This document shows, piece by piece, positions 1 to 12,300 of a DNA stretch of 28,709 bases. The notes beneath the pieces were generated by a model that saw only the letters and a list, made by a program, of their open reading frames with translations, had not been told where the DNA came from and ran no database searches. Origin of the DNA: Bolinopsis microptera (taxonomy: Eukaryota; Ctenophora; Tentaculata; Lobata; Bolinopsidae); contig NW_026971849.1 of NCBI RefSeq assembly GCF_026151205.1, forward strand, positions 1-28,709, written 5' to 3'. The first letter of the stretch is position 1; each line of letters begins with the position of its first letter. A program made the translations under genes and the position numbers.

Positions 1-1500
1 TTCCACCCCCCCAGGGTTTAAACCGGGTTGTTAGCGCTCTCTACACATTACTACTCCTGCCCACCTTCTGGAGTTAAAAACCCGGAATTGTTAGTCAGAC
101 TCTCTATCAACATTACTCAACTCCTGCCACCACCTCATCTGGAGTTAAACCTGGAATTGTTAGTCAGACTCTCTATCACATTACTCAACTCTGCACACAC
201 CTCATCAGTAGTTAAACCTGGAATTGTTAGTCAGACTCTCTATCACATTACTTAACTCAACACCACCTCATCTGGAGGTTAACCTGGAATTGTTAGTCAG
301 ACCTCTCTATCACATTACTTCCACTCCGCACCACCTCATCTGGAGTTAACCTGGAATTGTTAGTCAGACTCTCTATCACATTACTCCACTCCTGCACCAC
401 CTCATCTGGAGTTAAACCTGGAATTGTTAGTCAGACTCTCTATCACATTACTCAACTCATGCACCACACTCATACTGGAGTTAAACCTGGAATTGTTAGT
501 CAGACTCTCTATCACATTACTCAACTCCTGCACCACCTCATCTGGAGTTAAACCTGGAATTGTTAGTCAGACTCTCTATCACATTACTCAACTCCTGTAC
601 CACCTCATCTGGAGTTAAACCTGGAATTGTTAGTCAGGACTCTCTATCACATTACTCTAACTCCAACACACCTCATCTGGAGTTAAACCTGGAATTGTTA
701 GTCGAGACTCTCTATCACATTACTCAACTCCTGACCACCTCATCTGGAGTTAAACCTGGAATTGTTAGTCAGACTCTCTACACATTACTCAACTCCTGCA
801 CCACCTCATCTGGAGTTAAACCTGGAATTGTTAGTCAGACTCTCTATCACATTACTCAACTCCTGCACCACCTCATCTGGAGTTAAACCTGGAATTGTTA
901 GTCAGACTCTCTATCACATTACTTAACTCCTGCACCACATCATCTGGAGTAAACCTGGAATTGTTAGTCAGACTCTCTATCACATTACTAAACTCCTGCA
1001 CCACCTCATCTGGAGTTAAACTGGAATTGTTAGTCAGACTCTCTATCACAATTACTCAACTGCTGCACCACCTCAATCTGACGTTAACTGGAATTGTTAG
1101 TAGACTCTCTATCAACATTACTCAACTCCTGTACTCCTGCATATGTTAAACCTGGAATTGTTCGTCAGACTCTCTATCAATTACTCAACCTCAGCACCAC
1201 CTCATCTGAGTAAACCTGGAATTGTTAGTCAGACTCTCTATCCACCTTACTCAACTCCTGCACCCACCTCATCTGGTTCAACCTGGAATTGTAGTCAGAC
1301 TCCTCTATCACATTACGTAACTCCTGCCACCTCCTCATCTGAGTTAAACCTGAGATTGTTAAGTCAGACTCTCTATCACTTTACTCAACTCCTGTACACT
1401 CCTCATGAGTTAACTGGAATTGTTAGTCAGACTCTCTATCACCTTACTCCAATCCTGCACCACCTCATCAGGTTAAACCTGAGAATTGTTAGTCAGACTC
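1..1500 (+). repeat. Noisy left-edge segment of the array
   Basis: The copies follow the 67-bp unit but carry frequent 1-3 bp insertions and deletions. The first ~60 bases are the worst, with a C7 run, GGGTTTAAACCGGG and CTACACATTACTAC replacing the normal stretches. The copies then improve, and worsen again at about 1,040-1,480 (examples: ACCTCAATCTGACG near 1,073, GTACTCCTGCATATG near 1,131, GTAGTCAGACTCC near 1,291). A lone AACACC variant lies near 259. No gene is present; the frames here owe their length to indels. The edge position and error style suggest reduced consensus quality at a contig end, but some older divergent copies cannot be excluded. Confidence 0.8.
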
Positions 1501-3435
1501 TCTATCACATTACTAACTCCTGCACCACCTCATCTGGAGTTAAACCTGGAATTGTTAGTCAGACTCTCTATCACATTACTTAACTCCTGCACCTCCTCAT
1601 CTGGAGTTAAACCTGGAATTGTTAGTCAGACTCTCTATCACATTACTCAACTCCTGCACCACCTCATCTGGAGTTAAACCTGGAATTGTTAGTCAGACTC
1701 TCTATCACATTACTCAACTCCTGCACCTCCTCATATGTTAAACCTGGAATTGTTAGTCAGACTCTCTATCACATTACTCAACTCAGCACCTCCTCATCTG
1801 GAGTTAAACCTGGAATTGTTAGTCAGACTCTCTATCACATTACTCAACTCCTGCACCTCCTCATGTGTTAAACCTGGAATTGTTAGTCAGACTCTCTATC
1901 ACATTACTCAACTCAACACCACCTCATCTGGAGTTAAACCTGGAATTGTTAGTCAGACTCTCTATCACATTACTTAACTCCTGCACCTCCTCTTGAGTTA
2001 AACCTGGAATTGTTAGTCAGACTCTATCACATTACTCAACTCCTGCACCACCTCATCTGGAGTTAAACCTGGAATTGTTAGTCAGACTCTCTATCACATT
2101 ACTCAACTCCTGCACCACCTCATCTGGAGTTAAACCTGGAATTGTTAGTCAGACTCTCTATCACATTACTTAACTCCTGCACCACCTCATCTGGAGTTAA
2201 ACCTGGAATTGTTAGTCAGACTCTCTATCACATTACTCAACTCCTGCACCACCTCATCTGGAGTTAAACCTGGAATTGTTAGTCAGACTCTCTATCACAT
2301 TACTCAACTCCTGCACCACCTCATCTGGAGTTAAACCTGGAATTGTTAGTCAGACTCTCTATCACATTACTTAACTCCTGCACCACCTCATCTGGAGTTA
2401 AACCTGGAATTGTTAGTCAGACTCTCTATCACATTACTCAACTCCTGTACCACCTCATCTGGAGTTAAACCTGGAATTGTTAGTCAGACTCTCTATCACA
2501 TTACTCAACTCCTGCACCACCTCATCTGGAGTTAAACCTGGAATTGTTAGTCAGACTCTCTATCACATTACTCAACTCAACACCACCTCATCTGGAGTTA
2601 AACCTGGAATTGTTAGTCAGACTCTCTATCACATTACTTAACTCCTCTACCACCTCATCTGGGTTAAACCTGGGAATTGTTAGTCAGACTCTCTATCACA
2701 TTACTTCAACTCCTGCACCACCTCATGTGGGTTAAACCTGGATTGTTAGTGAGACTCTCTATCACATTACTCAAACTCCTGTACACCTCCTCATGTGTTA
2801 AACCTGGAATTGTTAGTCAGACTCTCTATCACATTACTCAACTCCTGACCACCTCTCATGGAGTTAAACCTGGAATTGTTAGTCAGACTCTCTATCACAT
2901 TACTCAACTCCTGTACCACCTCATGTGTTAAACCTGGAATTGTTAGTCAGACTCTCTATCACATTACTCAACTCCTGCACCACCTCATCTGGAGTTAAAC
3001 CTGAATTGTTAGTCAGACTCTCTATCACATTACTCAACTCCTGCACCACCTCATCTGGAGTTAAACCTGGAATTGTTAGTCAGACTCTCTATCACATTAC
3101 TCAACTCCTGTACCACCTCATCTGTGTTAAACCTGGAATTGTTAGTCAGACTCTCTATCACATTACTCAACTCCTGCACCACCTCATCTGGAGTTAAACC
3201 TGGAATTGTTAGTCAGACTCTCTATCACATTACTCAACTCCTGCACCACCTCATATGTGTTAAACCTGGAATTGTTAGTCAGACTCTCTATCACATTACT
3301 CAACTCCTGCACCACCTCATCTGGAGTTAAACCTGGAATTGTTAGTCAGACTCTCTATCACATTACTCAACTCCTGCACCACCTCATCTGGAGTTAAACC
3401 TGGAATTGTTAGTCAGACTCTCTATCACATTACTT
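1501..3435 (+). repeat. Variant-rich segment of clean monomers
   Basis: Most copies are canonical, but several recurrent variants are interspersed. One has CATATG or CATGTG in place of the CATCTGGAG stretch (near 1,732, 1,862, 2,724, 2,792, 2,922 and 3,252). A relative has CATCTGTGTT near 3,120. Others are CACCTCC instead of CACCACC (near 1,590, 1,716, 1,793, 1,856 and 1,986), AACACC instead of CCTGCACC (near 1,915 and 2,579), and CCTGTACC (near 2,452, 2,912 and 3,109). The same changes recur in separate copies, so these look like real sub-types that spread within the array rather than random error. Single-base indels also occur, for example the extra T at about 3,435. No coding region is supported. 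Confidence 0.85.
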
Positions 3436-3770
3436 CAACTCCTGCACCACCTCATCTGGAGTTAAACCTGGAATTGTTAGTCAGACTCTCTATCACATTA
3501 CTCAACTCCTGCACCACCTCATCTGGAGTTAAACCTGGAATTGTTAGTCAGACTCTCTATCACATTACTCAACTCCTGCACCACCTCATCTGGAGTTAAA
3601 CCTGGAATTGTTAGTCAGACTCTCTATCACATTACTCAACTCCTGCACCACCTCATCTGGAGTTAAACCTGGAATTGTTAGTCAGACTCTCTATCACATT
3701 ACTCAACTCCTGCACCACCTCATCTGGAGTTAAACCTGGAATTGTTAGTCAGACTCTCTATCACATTACT

Positions 3771-4709
3771 TAACTCCTGCACCACCTCATCTGGAGTTAA
3801 ACCTGGAATTGTTAGTCAGACTCTCTATCACATTACTCAACTCCTGCACCACCTCATCTGGAGTTAAACCTGGAATTGTTAGTCAGACTCTCTATCACAT
3901 TACTCAACTCCTGCACCACCTCATCTGGAGTTAAACCTGGAATTGTTAGTCAGACTCTCTATCACATTACTCAACTCCTGCACCACCTCATCTGGAGTTA
4001 AACCTGGAATTGTTAGTCAGACTCTCTATCACATTACTTAACTCCTGCACCACCTCATCTGGAGTTAAACCTGGAATTGTTAGTCAGACTCTCTATCACA
4101 TTACTTAACTCCTGCACCACCTCATCTGGAGTTAAACCTGGAATTGTTAGTCAGACTCTCTATCACATTACTCAACTCCTGCACCACCTCATCTGGAGTT
4201 AAACCTGGAATTGTTAGTCAGACTCTCTATCACATTACTCAACTCCTGCACCACCTCATCTGGAGTTAAACCTGGAATTGTTAGTCAGACTCTCTATCAC
4301 ATTACTCAACTCCTGCACCACCTCATCTGGAGTTAAACCTGGAATTGTTAGTCAGACTCTCTATCACATTACTTAACTCCTGCACCACCTCATCTGGAGT
4401 TAAACCTGGAATTGTTAGTCAGACTCTCTATCACATTACTCAACTCCTGCACCACCTCATCTGGAGTTAAACCTGGAATTGTTAGTCAGACTCTCTATCA
4501 CATTACTTAACTCCTGCACCACCTCATCTGGAGTTAAACCTGGAATTGTTAGTCAGACTCTCTATCACATTACTCAACTCCTGCACCACCTCATCTGGAG
4601 TTAAACCTGGAATTGTTAGTCAGACTCTCTATCACATTACTCAACTCCTGCACCACCTCATCTGGAGTTAAACCTGGAATTGTTAGTCAGACTCTCTATC
4701 ACATTACTT
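3771..4709 (+). repeat. Cluster of position-30 T (TTAA-type) monomers
   Basis: Six monomers carrying ACTTAAC instead of ACTCAAC lie within 15 units here, at 3,771, 4,039, 4,106, 4,374, 4,508 and 4,709. The intervals are 4, 1, 4, 2 and 3 units, so there is no simple higher-order period. The change adds a second TTAA to the monomer and a TAA stop triplet in one frame. The cluster marks the left shoulder of the uniform core. Beyond it the next T-type copy is 45 units away, at 7,724. Confidence 0.85.
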
Positions 4710-7560
4710 AACTCCTGCACCACCTCATCTGGAGTTAAACCTGGAATTGTTAGTCAGACTCTCTATCACATTACTCAACTCCTGCACCACCTCATCTGGA
4801 GTTAAACCTGGAATTGTTAGTCAGACTCTCTATCACATTACTCAACTCCTGCACCACCTCATCTGGAGTTAAACCTGGAATTGTTAGTCAGACTCTCTAT
4901 CACATTACTCAACTCCTGCACCACCTCATCTGGAGTTAAACCTGGAATTGTTAGTCAGACTCTCTATCACATTACTCAACTCCTGCACCACCTCATCTGG
5001 AGTTAAACCTGGAATTGTTAGTCAGACTCTCTATCACATTACTCAACTCCTGCACCACCTCATCTGGAGTTAAACCTGGAATTGTTAGTCAGACTCTCTA
5101 TCACATTACTCAACTCCTGCACCACCTCATCTGGAGTTAAACCTGGAATTGTTAGTCAGACTCTCTATCACATTACTCAACTCCTGCACCACCTCATCTG
5201 GAGTTAAACCTGGAATTGTTAGTCAGACTCTCTATCACATTACTCAACTCCTGCACCACCTCATCTGGAGTTAAACCTGGAATTGTTAGTCAGACTCTCT
5301 ATCACATTACTCAACTCCTGCACCACCTCATCTGGAGTTAAACCTGGAATTGTTAGTCAGACTCTCTATCACATTACTCAACTCCTGCACCACCTCATCT
5401 GGAGTTAAACCTGGAATTGTTAGTCAGACTCTCTATCACATTACTCAACTCCTGCACCACCTCATCTGGAGTTAAACCTGGAATTGTTAGTCAGACTCTC
5501 TATCACATTACTCAACTCCTGCACCACCTCATCTGGAGTTAAACCTGGAATTGTTAGTCAGACTCTCTATCACATTACTCAACTCCTGCACCACCTCATC
5601 TGGAGTTAAACCTGGAATTGTTAGTCAGACTCTCTATCACATTACTCAACTCCTGCACCACCTCATCTGGAGTTAAACCTGGAATTGTTAGTCAGACTCT
5701 CTATCACATTACTCAACTCCTGCACCACCTCATCTGGAGTTAAACCTGGAATTGTTAGTCAGACTCTCTATCACATTACTCAACTCCTGCACCACCTCAT
5801 CTGGAGTTAAACCTGGAATTGTTAGTCAGACTCTCTATCACATTACTCAACTCCTGCACCACCTCATCTGGAGTTAAACCTGGAATTGTTAGTCAGACTC
5901 TCTATCACATTACTCAACTCCTGCACCACCTCATCTGGAGTTAAACCTGGAATTGTTAGTCAGACTCTCTATCACATTACTCAACTCCTGCACCACCTCA
6001 TCTGGAGTTAAACCTGGAATTGTTAGTCAGACTCTCTATCACATTACTCAACTCCTGCACCACCTCATCTGGAGTTAAACCTGGAATTGTTAGTCAGACT
6101 CTCTATCACATTACTCAACTCCTGCACCACCTCATCTGGAGTTAAACCTGGAATTGTTAGTCAGACTCTCTATCACATTACTCAACTCCTGCACCACCTC
6201 ATCTGGAGTTAAACCTGGAATTGTTAGTCAGACTCTCTATCACATTACTCAACTCCTGCACCACCTCATCTGGAGTTAAACCTGGAATTGTTAGTCAGAC
6301 TCTCTATCACATTACTCAACTCCTGCACCACCTCATCTGGAGTTAAACCTGGAATTGTTAGTCAGACTCTCTATCACATTACTCAACTCCTGCACCACCT
6401 CATCTGGAGTTAAACCTGGAATTGTTAGTCAGACTCTCTATCACATTACTCAACTCCTGCACCACCTCATCTGGAGTTAAACCTGGAATTGTTAGTCAGA
6501 CTCTCTATCACATTACTCAACTCCTGCACCACCTCATCTGGAGTTAAACCTGGAATTGTTAGTCAGACTCTCTATCACATTACTCAACTCCTGCACCACC
6601 TCATCTGGAGTTAAACCTGGAATTGTTAGTCAGACTCTCTATCACATTACTCAACTCCTGCACCACCTCATCTGGAGTTAAACCTGGAATTGTTAGTCAG
6701 ACTCTCTATCACATTACTCAACTCCTGCACCACCTCATCTGGAGTTAAACCTGGAATTGTTAGTCAGACTCTCTATCACATTACTCAACTCCTGCACCAC
6801 CTCATCTGGAGTTAAACCTGGAATTGTTAGTCAGACTCTCTATCACATTACTCAACTCCTGCACCACCTCATCTGGAGTTAAACCTGGAATTGTTAGTCA
6901 GACTCTCTATCACATTACTCAACTCCTGCACCACCTCATCTGGAGTTAAACCTGGAATTGTTAGTCAGACTCTCTATCACATTACTCAACTCCTGCACCA
7001 CCTCATCTGGAGTTAAACCTGGAATTGTTAGTCAGACTCTCTATCACATTACTCAACTCCTGCACCACCTCATCTGGAGTTAAACCTGGAATTGTTAGTC
7101 AGACTCTCTATCACATTACTCAACTCCTGCACCACCTCATCTGGAGTTAAACCTGGAATTGTTAGTCAGACTCTCTATCACATTACTCAACTCCTGCACC
7201 ACCTCATCTGGAGTTAAACCTGGAATTGTTAGTCAGACTCTCTATCACATTACTCAACTCCTGCACCACCTCATCTGGAGTTAAACCTGGAATTGTTAGT
7301 CAGACTCTCTATCACATTACTCAACTCCTGCACCACCTCATCTGGAGTTAAACCTGGAATTGTTAGTCAGACTCTCTATCACATTACTCAACTCCTGCAC
7401 CACCTCATCTGGAGTTAAACCTGGAATTGTTAGTCAGACTCTCTATCACATTACTCAACTCCTGCACCACCTCATCTGGAGTTAAACCTGGAATTGTTAG
7501 TCAGACTCTCTATCACATTACTCAACTCCTGCACCACCTCATCTGGAGTTAAACCTGGAA

Positions 7561-7627
7561 TTGTTAGTCAGACTCTCTATCACATTACTCAACTCCTGCA
7601 CCACCTCATCTGGAGTTAAACCTGGAA
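7561..7627 (+). repeat. Type monomer of the satellite (reference copy)
   Basis: This is a representative clean copy from the uniform core, starting at TTGTTAGTCA and 67 bases long. It carries one TTAA (positions 56-59, inside GTTAAACC) and no CpG. On the + strand it has two stop triplets, TAG at 5-7 and TAA at 57-59. Because 67 leaves remainder 1 when divided by 3, the frame shifts by one base per unit, so both stops strike all three frames every three units (201 bp). The - strand is even richer in stops. The monomer therefore cannot encode a long repeat protein. Two short direct repeats lie inside it: CTGGAGTT at 50-57 and CTGGAATT starting at 62 and running into the next copy. Confidence 0.95.
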
Positions 7628-9399
7628 TTGTTAGTCAGACTCTCTATCACATTACTCAACTCCTGCACCACCTCATCTGGAGTTAAACCTGGAATTGTTA
7701 GTCAGACTCTCTATCACATTACTTAACTCCTGCACCACCTCATCTGGAGTTAAACCTGGAATTGTTAGTCAGACTCTCTATCACATTACTCAACTCCTGC
7801 ACCACCTCATCTGGAGTTAAACCTGGAATTGTTAGTCAGACTCTCTATCACATTACTCAACTCCTGCACCACCTCATCTGGAGTTAAACCTGGAATTGTT
7901 AGTCAGACTCTCTATCACATTACTCAACTCCTGCACCACCTCATCTGGAGTTAAACCTGGAATTGTTAGTCAGACTCTCTATCACATTACTCAACTCCTG
8001 CACCACCTCATCTGGAGTTAAACCTGGAATTGTTAGTCAGACTCTCTATCACATTACTCAACTCCTGCACCACCTCATCTGGAGTTAAACCTGGAATTGT
8101 TAGTCAGACTCTCTATCACATTACTCAACTCCTGCACCACCTCATCTGGAGTTAAACCTGGAATTGTTAGTCAGACTCTCTATCACATTACTCAACTCCT
8201 GCACCACCTCATCTGGAGTTAAACCTGGAATTGTTAGTCAGACTCTCTATCACATTACTCAACTCCTGCACCACCTCATCTGGAGTTAAACCTGGAATTG
8301 TTAGTCAGACTCTCTATCACATTACTCAACTCCTGCACCACCTCATCTGGAGTTAAACCTGGAATTGTTAGTCAGACTCTCTATCACATTACTCAACTCC
8401 TGCACCACCTCATCTGGAGTTAAACCTGGAATTGTTAGTCAGACTCTCTATCACATTACTCAACTCCTGCACCACCTCATCTGGAGTTAAACCTGGAATT
8501 GTTAGTCAGACTCTCTATCACATTACTCAACTCCTGCACCACCTCATCTGGAGTTAAACCTGGAATTGTTAGTCAGACTCTCTATCACATTACTCAACTC
8601 CTGCACCACCTCATCTGGAGTTAAACCTGGAATTGTTAGTCAGACTCTCTATCACATTACTCAACTCCTGCACCACCTCATCTGGAGTTAAACCTGGAAT
8701 TGTTAGTCAGACTCTCTATCACATTACTCAACTCCTGCACCACCTCATCTGGAGTTAAACCTGGAATTGTTAGTCAGACTCTCTATCACATTACTCAACT
8801 CCTGCACCACCTCATCTGGAGTTAAACCTGGAATTGTTAGTCAGACTCTCTATCACATTACTCAACTCCTGCACCACCTCATCTGGAGTTAAACCTGGAA
8901 TTGTTAGTCAGACTCTCTATCACATTACTCAACTCCTGCACCACCTCATCTGGAGTTAAACCTGGAATTGTTAGTCAGACTCTCTATCACATTACTCAAC
9001 TCCTGCACCACCTCATCTGGAGTTAAACCTGGAATTGTTAGTCAGACTCTCTATCACATTACTCAACTCCTGCACCACCTCATCTGGAGTTAAACCTGGA
9101 ATTGTTAGTCAGACTCTCTATCACATTACTCAACTCCTGCACCACCTCATCTGGAGTTAAACCTGGAATTGTTAGTCAGACTCTCTATCACATTACTCAA
9201 CTCCTGCACCACCTCATCTGGAGTTAAACCTGGAATTGTTAGTCAGACTCTCTATCACATTACTTAACTCCTGCACCACCTCATCTGGAGTTAAACCTGG
9301 AATTGTTAGTCAGACTCTCTATCACATTACTCAACTCCTGCACCACCTCATCTGGAGTTAAACCTGGAATTGTTAGTCAGACTCTCTATCACATTACTT

Positions 9400-12300
9400 A
9401 ACTCCTGCACCACCTCATCTGGAGTTAAACCTGGAATTGTTAGTCAGACTCTCTATCACATTACTCAACTCCTGCACCACCTCATCTGGAGTTAAACCTG
9501 GAATTGTTAGTCAGACTCTCTATCACATTACTCAACTCCTGCACCACCTCATCTGGAGTTAAACCTGGAATTGTTAGTCAGACTCTCTATCACATTACTC
9601 AACTCCTGCACCACCTCATCTGGAGTTAAACCTGGAATTGTTAGTCAGACTCTCTATCACATTACTCAACTCCTGCACCACCTCATCTGGAGTTAAACCT
9701 GGAATTGTTAGTCAGACTCTCTATCACATTACTCAACTCCTGCACCACCTCATCTGGAGTTAAACCTGGAATTGTTAGTCAGACTCTCTATCACATTACT
9801 CAACTCCTGCACCACCTCATCTGGAGTTAAACCTGGAATTGTTAGTCAGACTCTCTATCACATTACTCAACTCCTGCACCACCTCATCTGGAGTTAAACC
9901 TGGAATTGTTAGTCAGACTCTCTATCACATTACTCAACTCCTGCACCACCTCATCTGGAGTTAAACCTGGAATTGTTAGTCAGACTCTCTATCACATTAC
10001 TCAACTCCTGCACCACCTCATCTGGAGTTAAACCTGGAATTGTTAGTCAGACTCTCTATCACATTACTCAACTCCTGCACCACCTCATCTGGAGTTAAAC
10101 CTGGAATTGTTAGTCAGACTCTCTATCACATTACTCAACTCCTGCACCACCTCATCTGGAGTTAAACCTGGAATTGTTAGTCAGACTCTCTATCACATTA
10201 CTCAACTCCTGCACCACCTCATCTGGAGTTAAACCTGGAATTGTTAGTCAGACTCTCTATCACATTACTCAACTCCTGCACCACCTCATCTGGAGTTAAA
10301 CCTGGAATTGTTAGTCAGACTCTCTATCACATTACTCAACTCCTGCACCACCTCATCTGGAGTTAAACCTGGAATTGTTAGTCAGACTCTCTATCACATT
10401 ACTCAACTCCTGCACCACCTCATCTGGAGTTAAACCTGGAATTGTTAGTCAGACTCTCTATCACATTACTCAACTCCTGCACCACCTCATCTGGAGTTAA
10501 ACCTGGAATTGTTAGTCAGACTCTCTATCACATTACTCAACTCCTGCACCACCTCATCTGGAGTTAAACCTGGAATTGTTAGTCAGACTCTCTATCACAT
10601 TACTCAACTCCTGCACCACCTCATCTGGAGTTAAACCTGGAATTGTTAGTCAGACTCTCTATCACATTACTCAACTCCTGCACCACCTCATCTGGAGTTA
10701 AACCTGGAATTGTTAGTCAGACTCTCTATCACATTACTCAACTCCTGCACCACCTCATCTGGAGTTAAACCTGGAATTGTTAGTCAGACTCTCTATCACA
10801 TTACTCAACTCCTGCACCACCTCATCTGGAGTTAAACCTGGAATTGTTAGTCAGACTCTCTATCACATTACTCAACTCCTGCACCACCTCATCTGGAGTT
10901 AAACCTGGAATTGTTAGTCAGACTCTCTATCACATTACTCAACTCCTGCACCACCTCATCTGGAGTTAAACCTGGAATTGTTAGTCAGACTCTCTATCAC
11001 ATTACTCAACTCCTGCACCACCTCATCTGGAGTTAAACCTGGAATTGTTAGTCAGACTCTCTATCACATTACTCAACTCCTGCACCACCTCATCTGGAGT
11101 TAAACCTGGAATTGTTAGTCAGACTCTCTATCACATTACTCAACTCCTGCACCACCTCATCTGGAGTTAAACCTGGAATTGTTAGTCAGACTCTCTATCA
11201 CATTACTCAACTCCTGCACCACCTCATCTGGAGTTAAACCTGGAATTGTTAGTCAGACTCTCTATCACATTACTCAACTCCTGCACCACCTCATCTGGAG
11301 TTAAACCTGGAATTGTTAGTCAGACTCTCTATCACATTACTCAACTCCTGCACCACCTCATCTGGAGTTAAACCTGGAATTGTTAGTCAGACTCTCTATC
11401 ACATTACTCAACTCCTGCACCACCTCATCTGGAGTTAAACCTGGAATTGTTAGTCAGACTCTCTATCACATTACTCAACTCCTGCACCACCTCATCTGGA
11501 GTTAAACCTGGAATTGTTAGTCAGACTCTCTATCACATTACTCAACTCCTGCACCACCTCATCTGGAGTTAAACCTGGAATTGTTAGTCAGACTCTCTAT
11601 CACATTACTCAACTCCTGCACCACCTCATCTGGAGTTAAACCTGGAATTGTTAGTCAGACTCTCTATCACATTACTCAACTCCTGCACCACCTCATCTGG
11701 AGTTAAACCTGGAATTGTTAGTCAGACTCTCTATCACATTACTCAACTCCTGCACCACCTCATCTGGAGTTAAACCTGGAATTGTTAGTCAGACTCTCTA
11801 TCACATTACTCAACTCCTGCACCACCTCATCTGGAGTTAAACCTGGAATTGTTAGTCAGACTCTCTATCACATTACTCAACTCCTGCACCACCTCATCTG
11901 GAGTTAAACCTGGAATTGTTAGTCAGACTCTCTATCACATTACTCAACTCCTGCACCACCTCATCTGGAGTTAAACCTGGAATTGTTAGTCAGACTCTCT
12001 ATCACATTACTCAACTCCTGCACCACCTCATCTGGAGTTAAACCTGGAATTGTTAGTCAGACTCTCTATCACATTACTCAACTCCTGCACCACCTCATCT
12101 GGAGTTAAACCTGGAATTGTTAGTCAGACTCTCTATCACATTACTCAACTCCTGCACCACCTCATCTGGAGTTAAACCTGGAATTGTTAGTCAGACTCTC
12201 TATCACATTACTCAACTCCTGCACCACCTCATCTGGAGTTAAACCTGGAATTGTTAGTCAGACTCTCTATCACATTACTCAACTCCTGCACCACCTCATC

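Noticed and set aside
28-3599. Chain of overlapping + strand open frames of 60-146 codons with repeated protein motifs such as LVRLSITLLNS and KPGIVSQTLYHIT
   Set aside because: These are the three frames of the 67-bp unit read in turn. Most begin with TTG, not ATG, and the canonical monomer has no ATG on this strand. In uninterrupted canonical copies the TTG frame closes after 41 codons at the TAA of GTTAAAC. The longer ones contain an indel that skips a stop. No ribosome-binding or promoter context is seen.
2171-4709. Higher-order repeat built from the T-type monomers
   Set aside because: Intervals between T-type units (3, 4, 4, 1, 4, 2, 3 and then 45) do not repeat as a block, so no multi-monomer period is supported.
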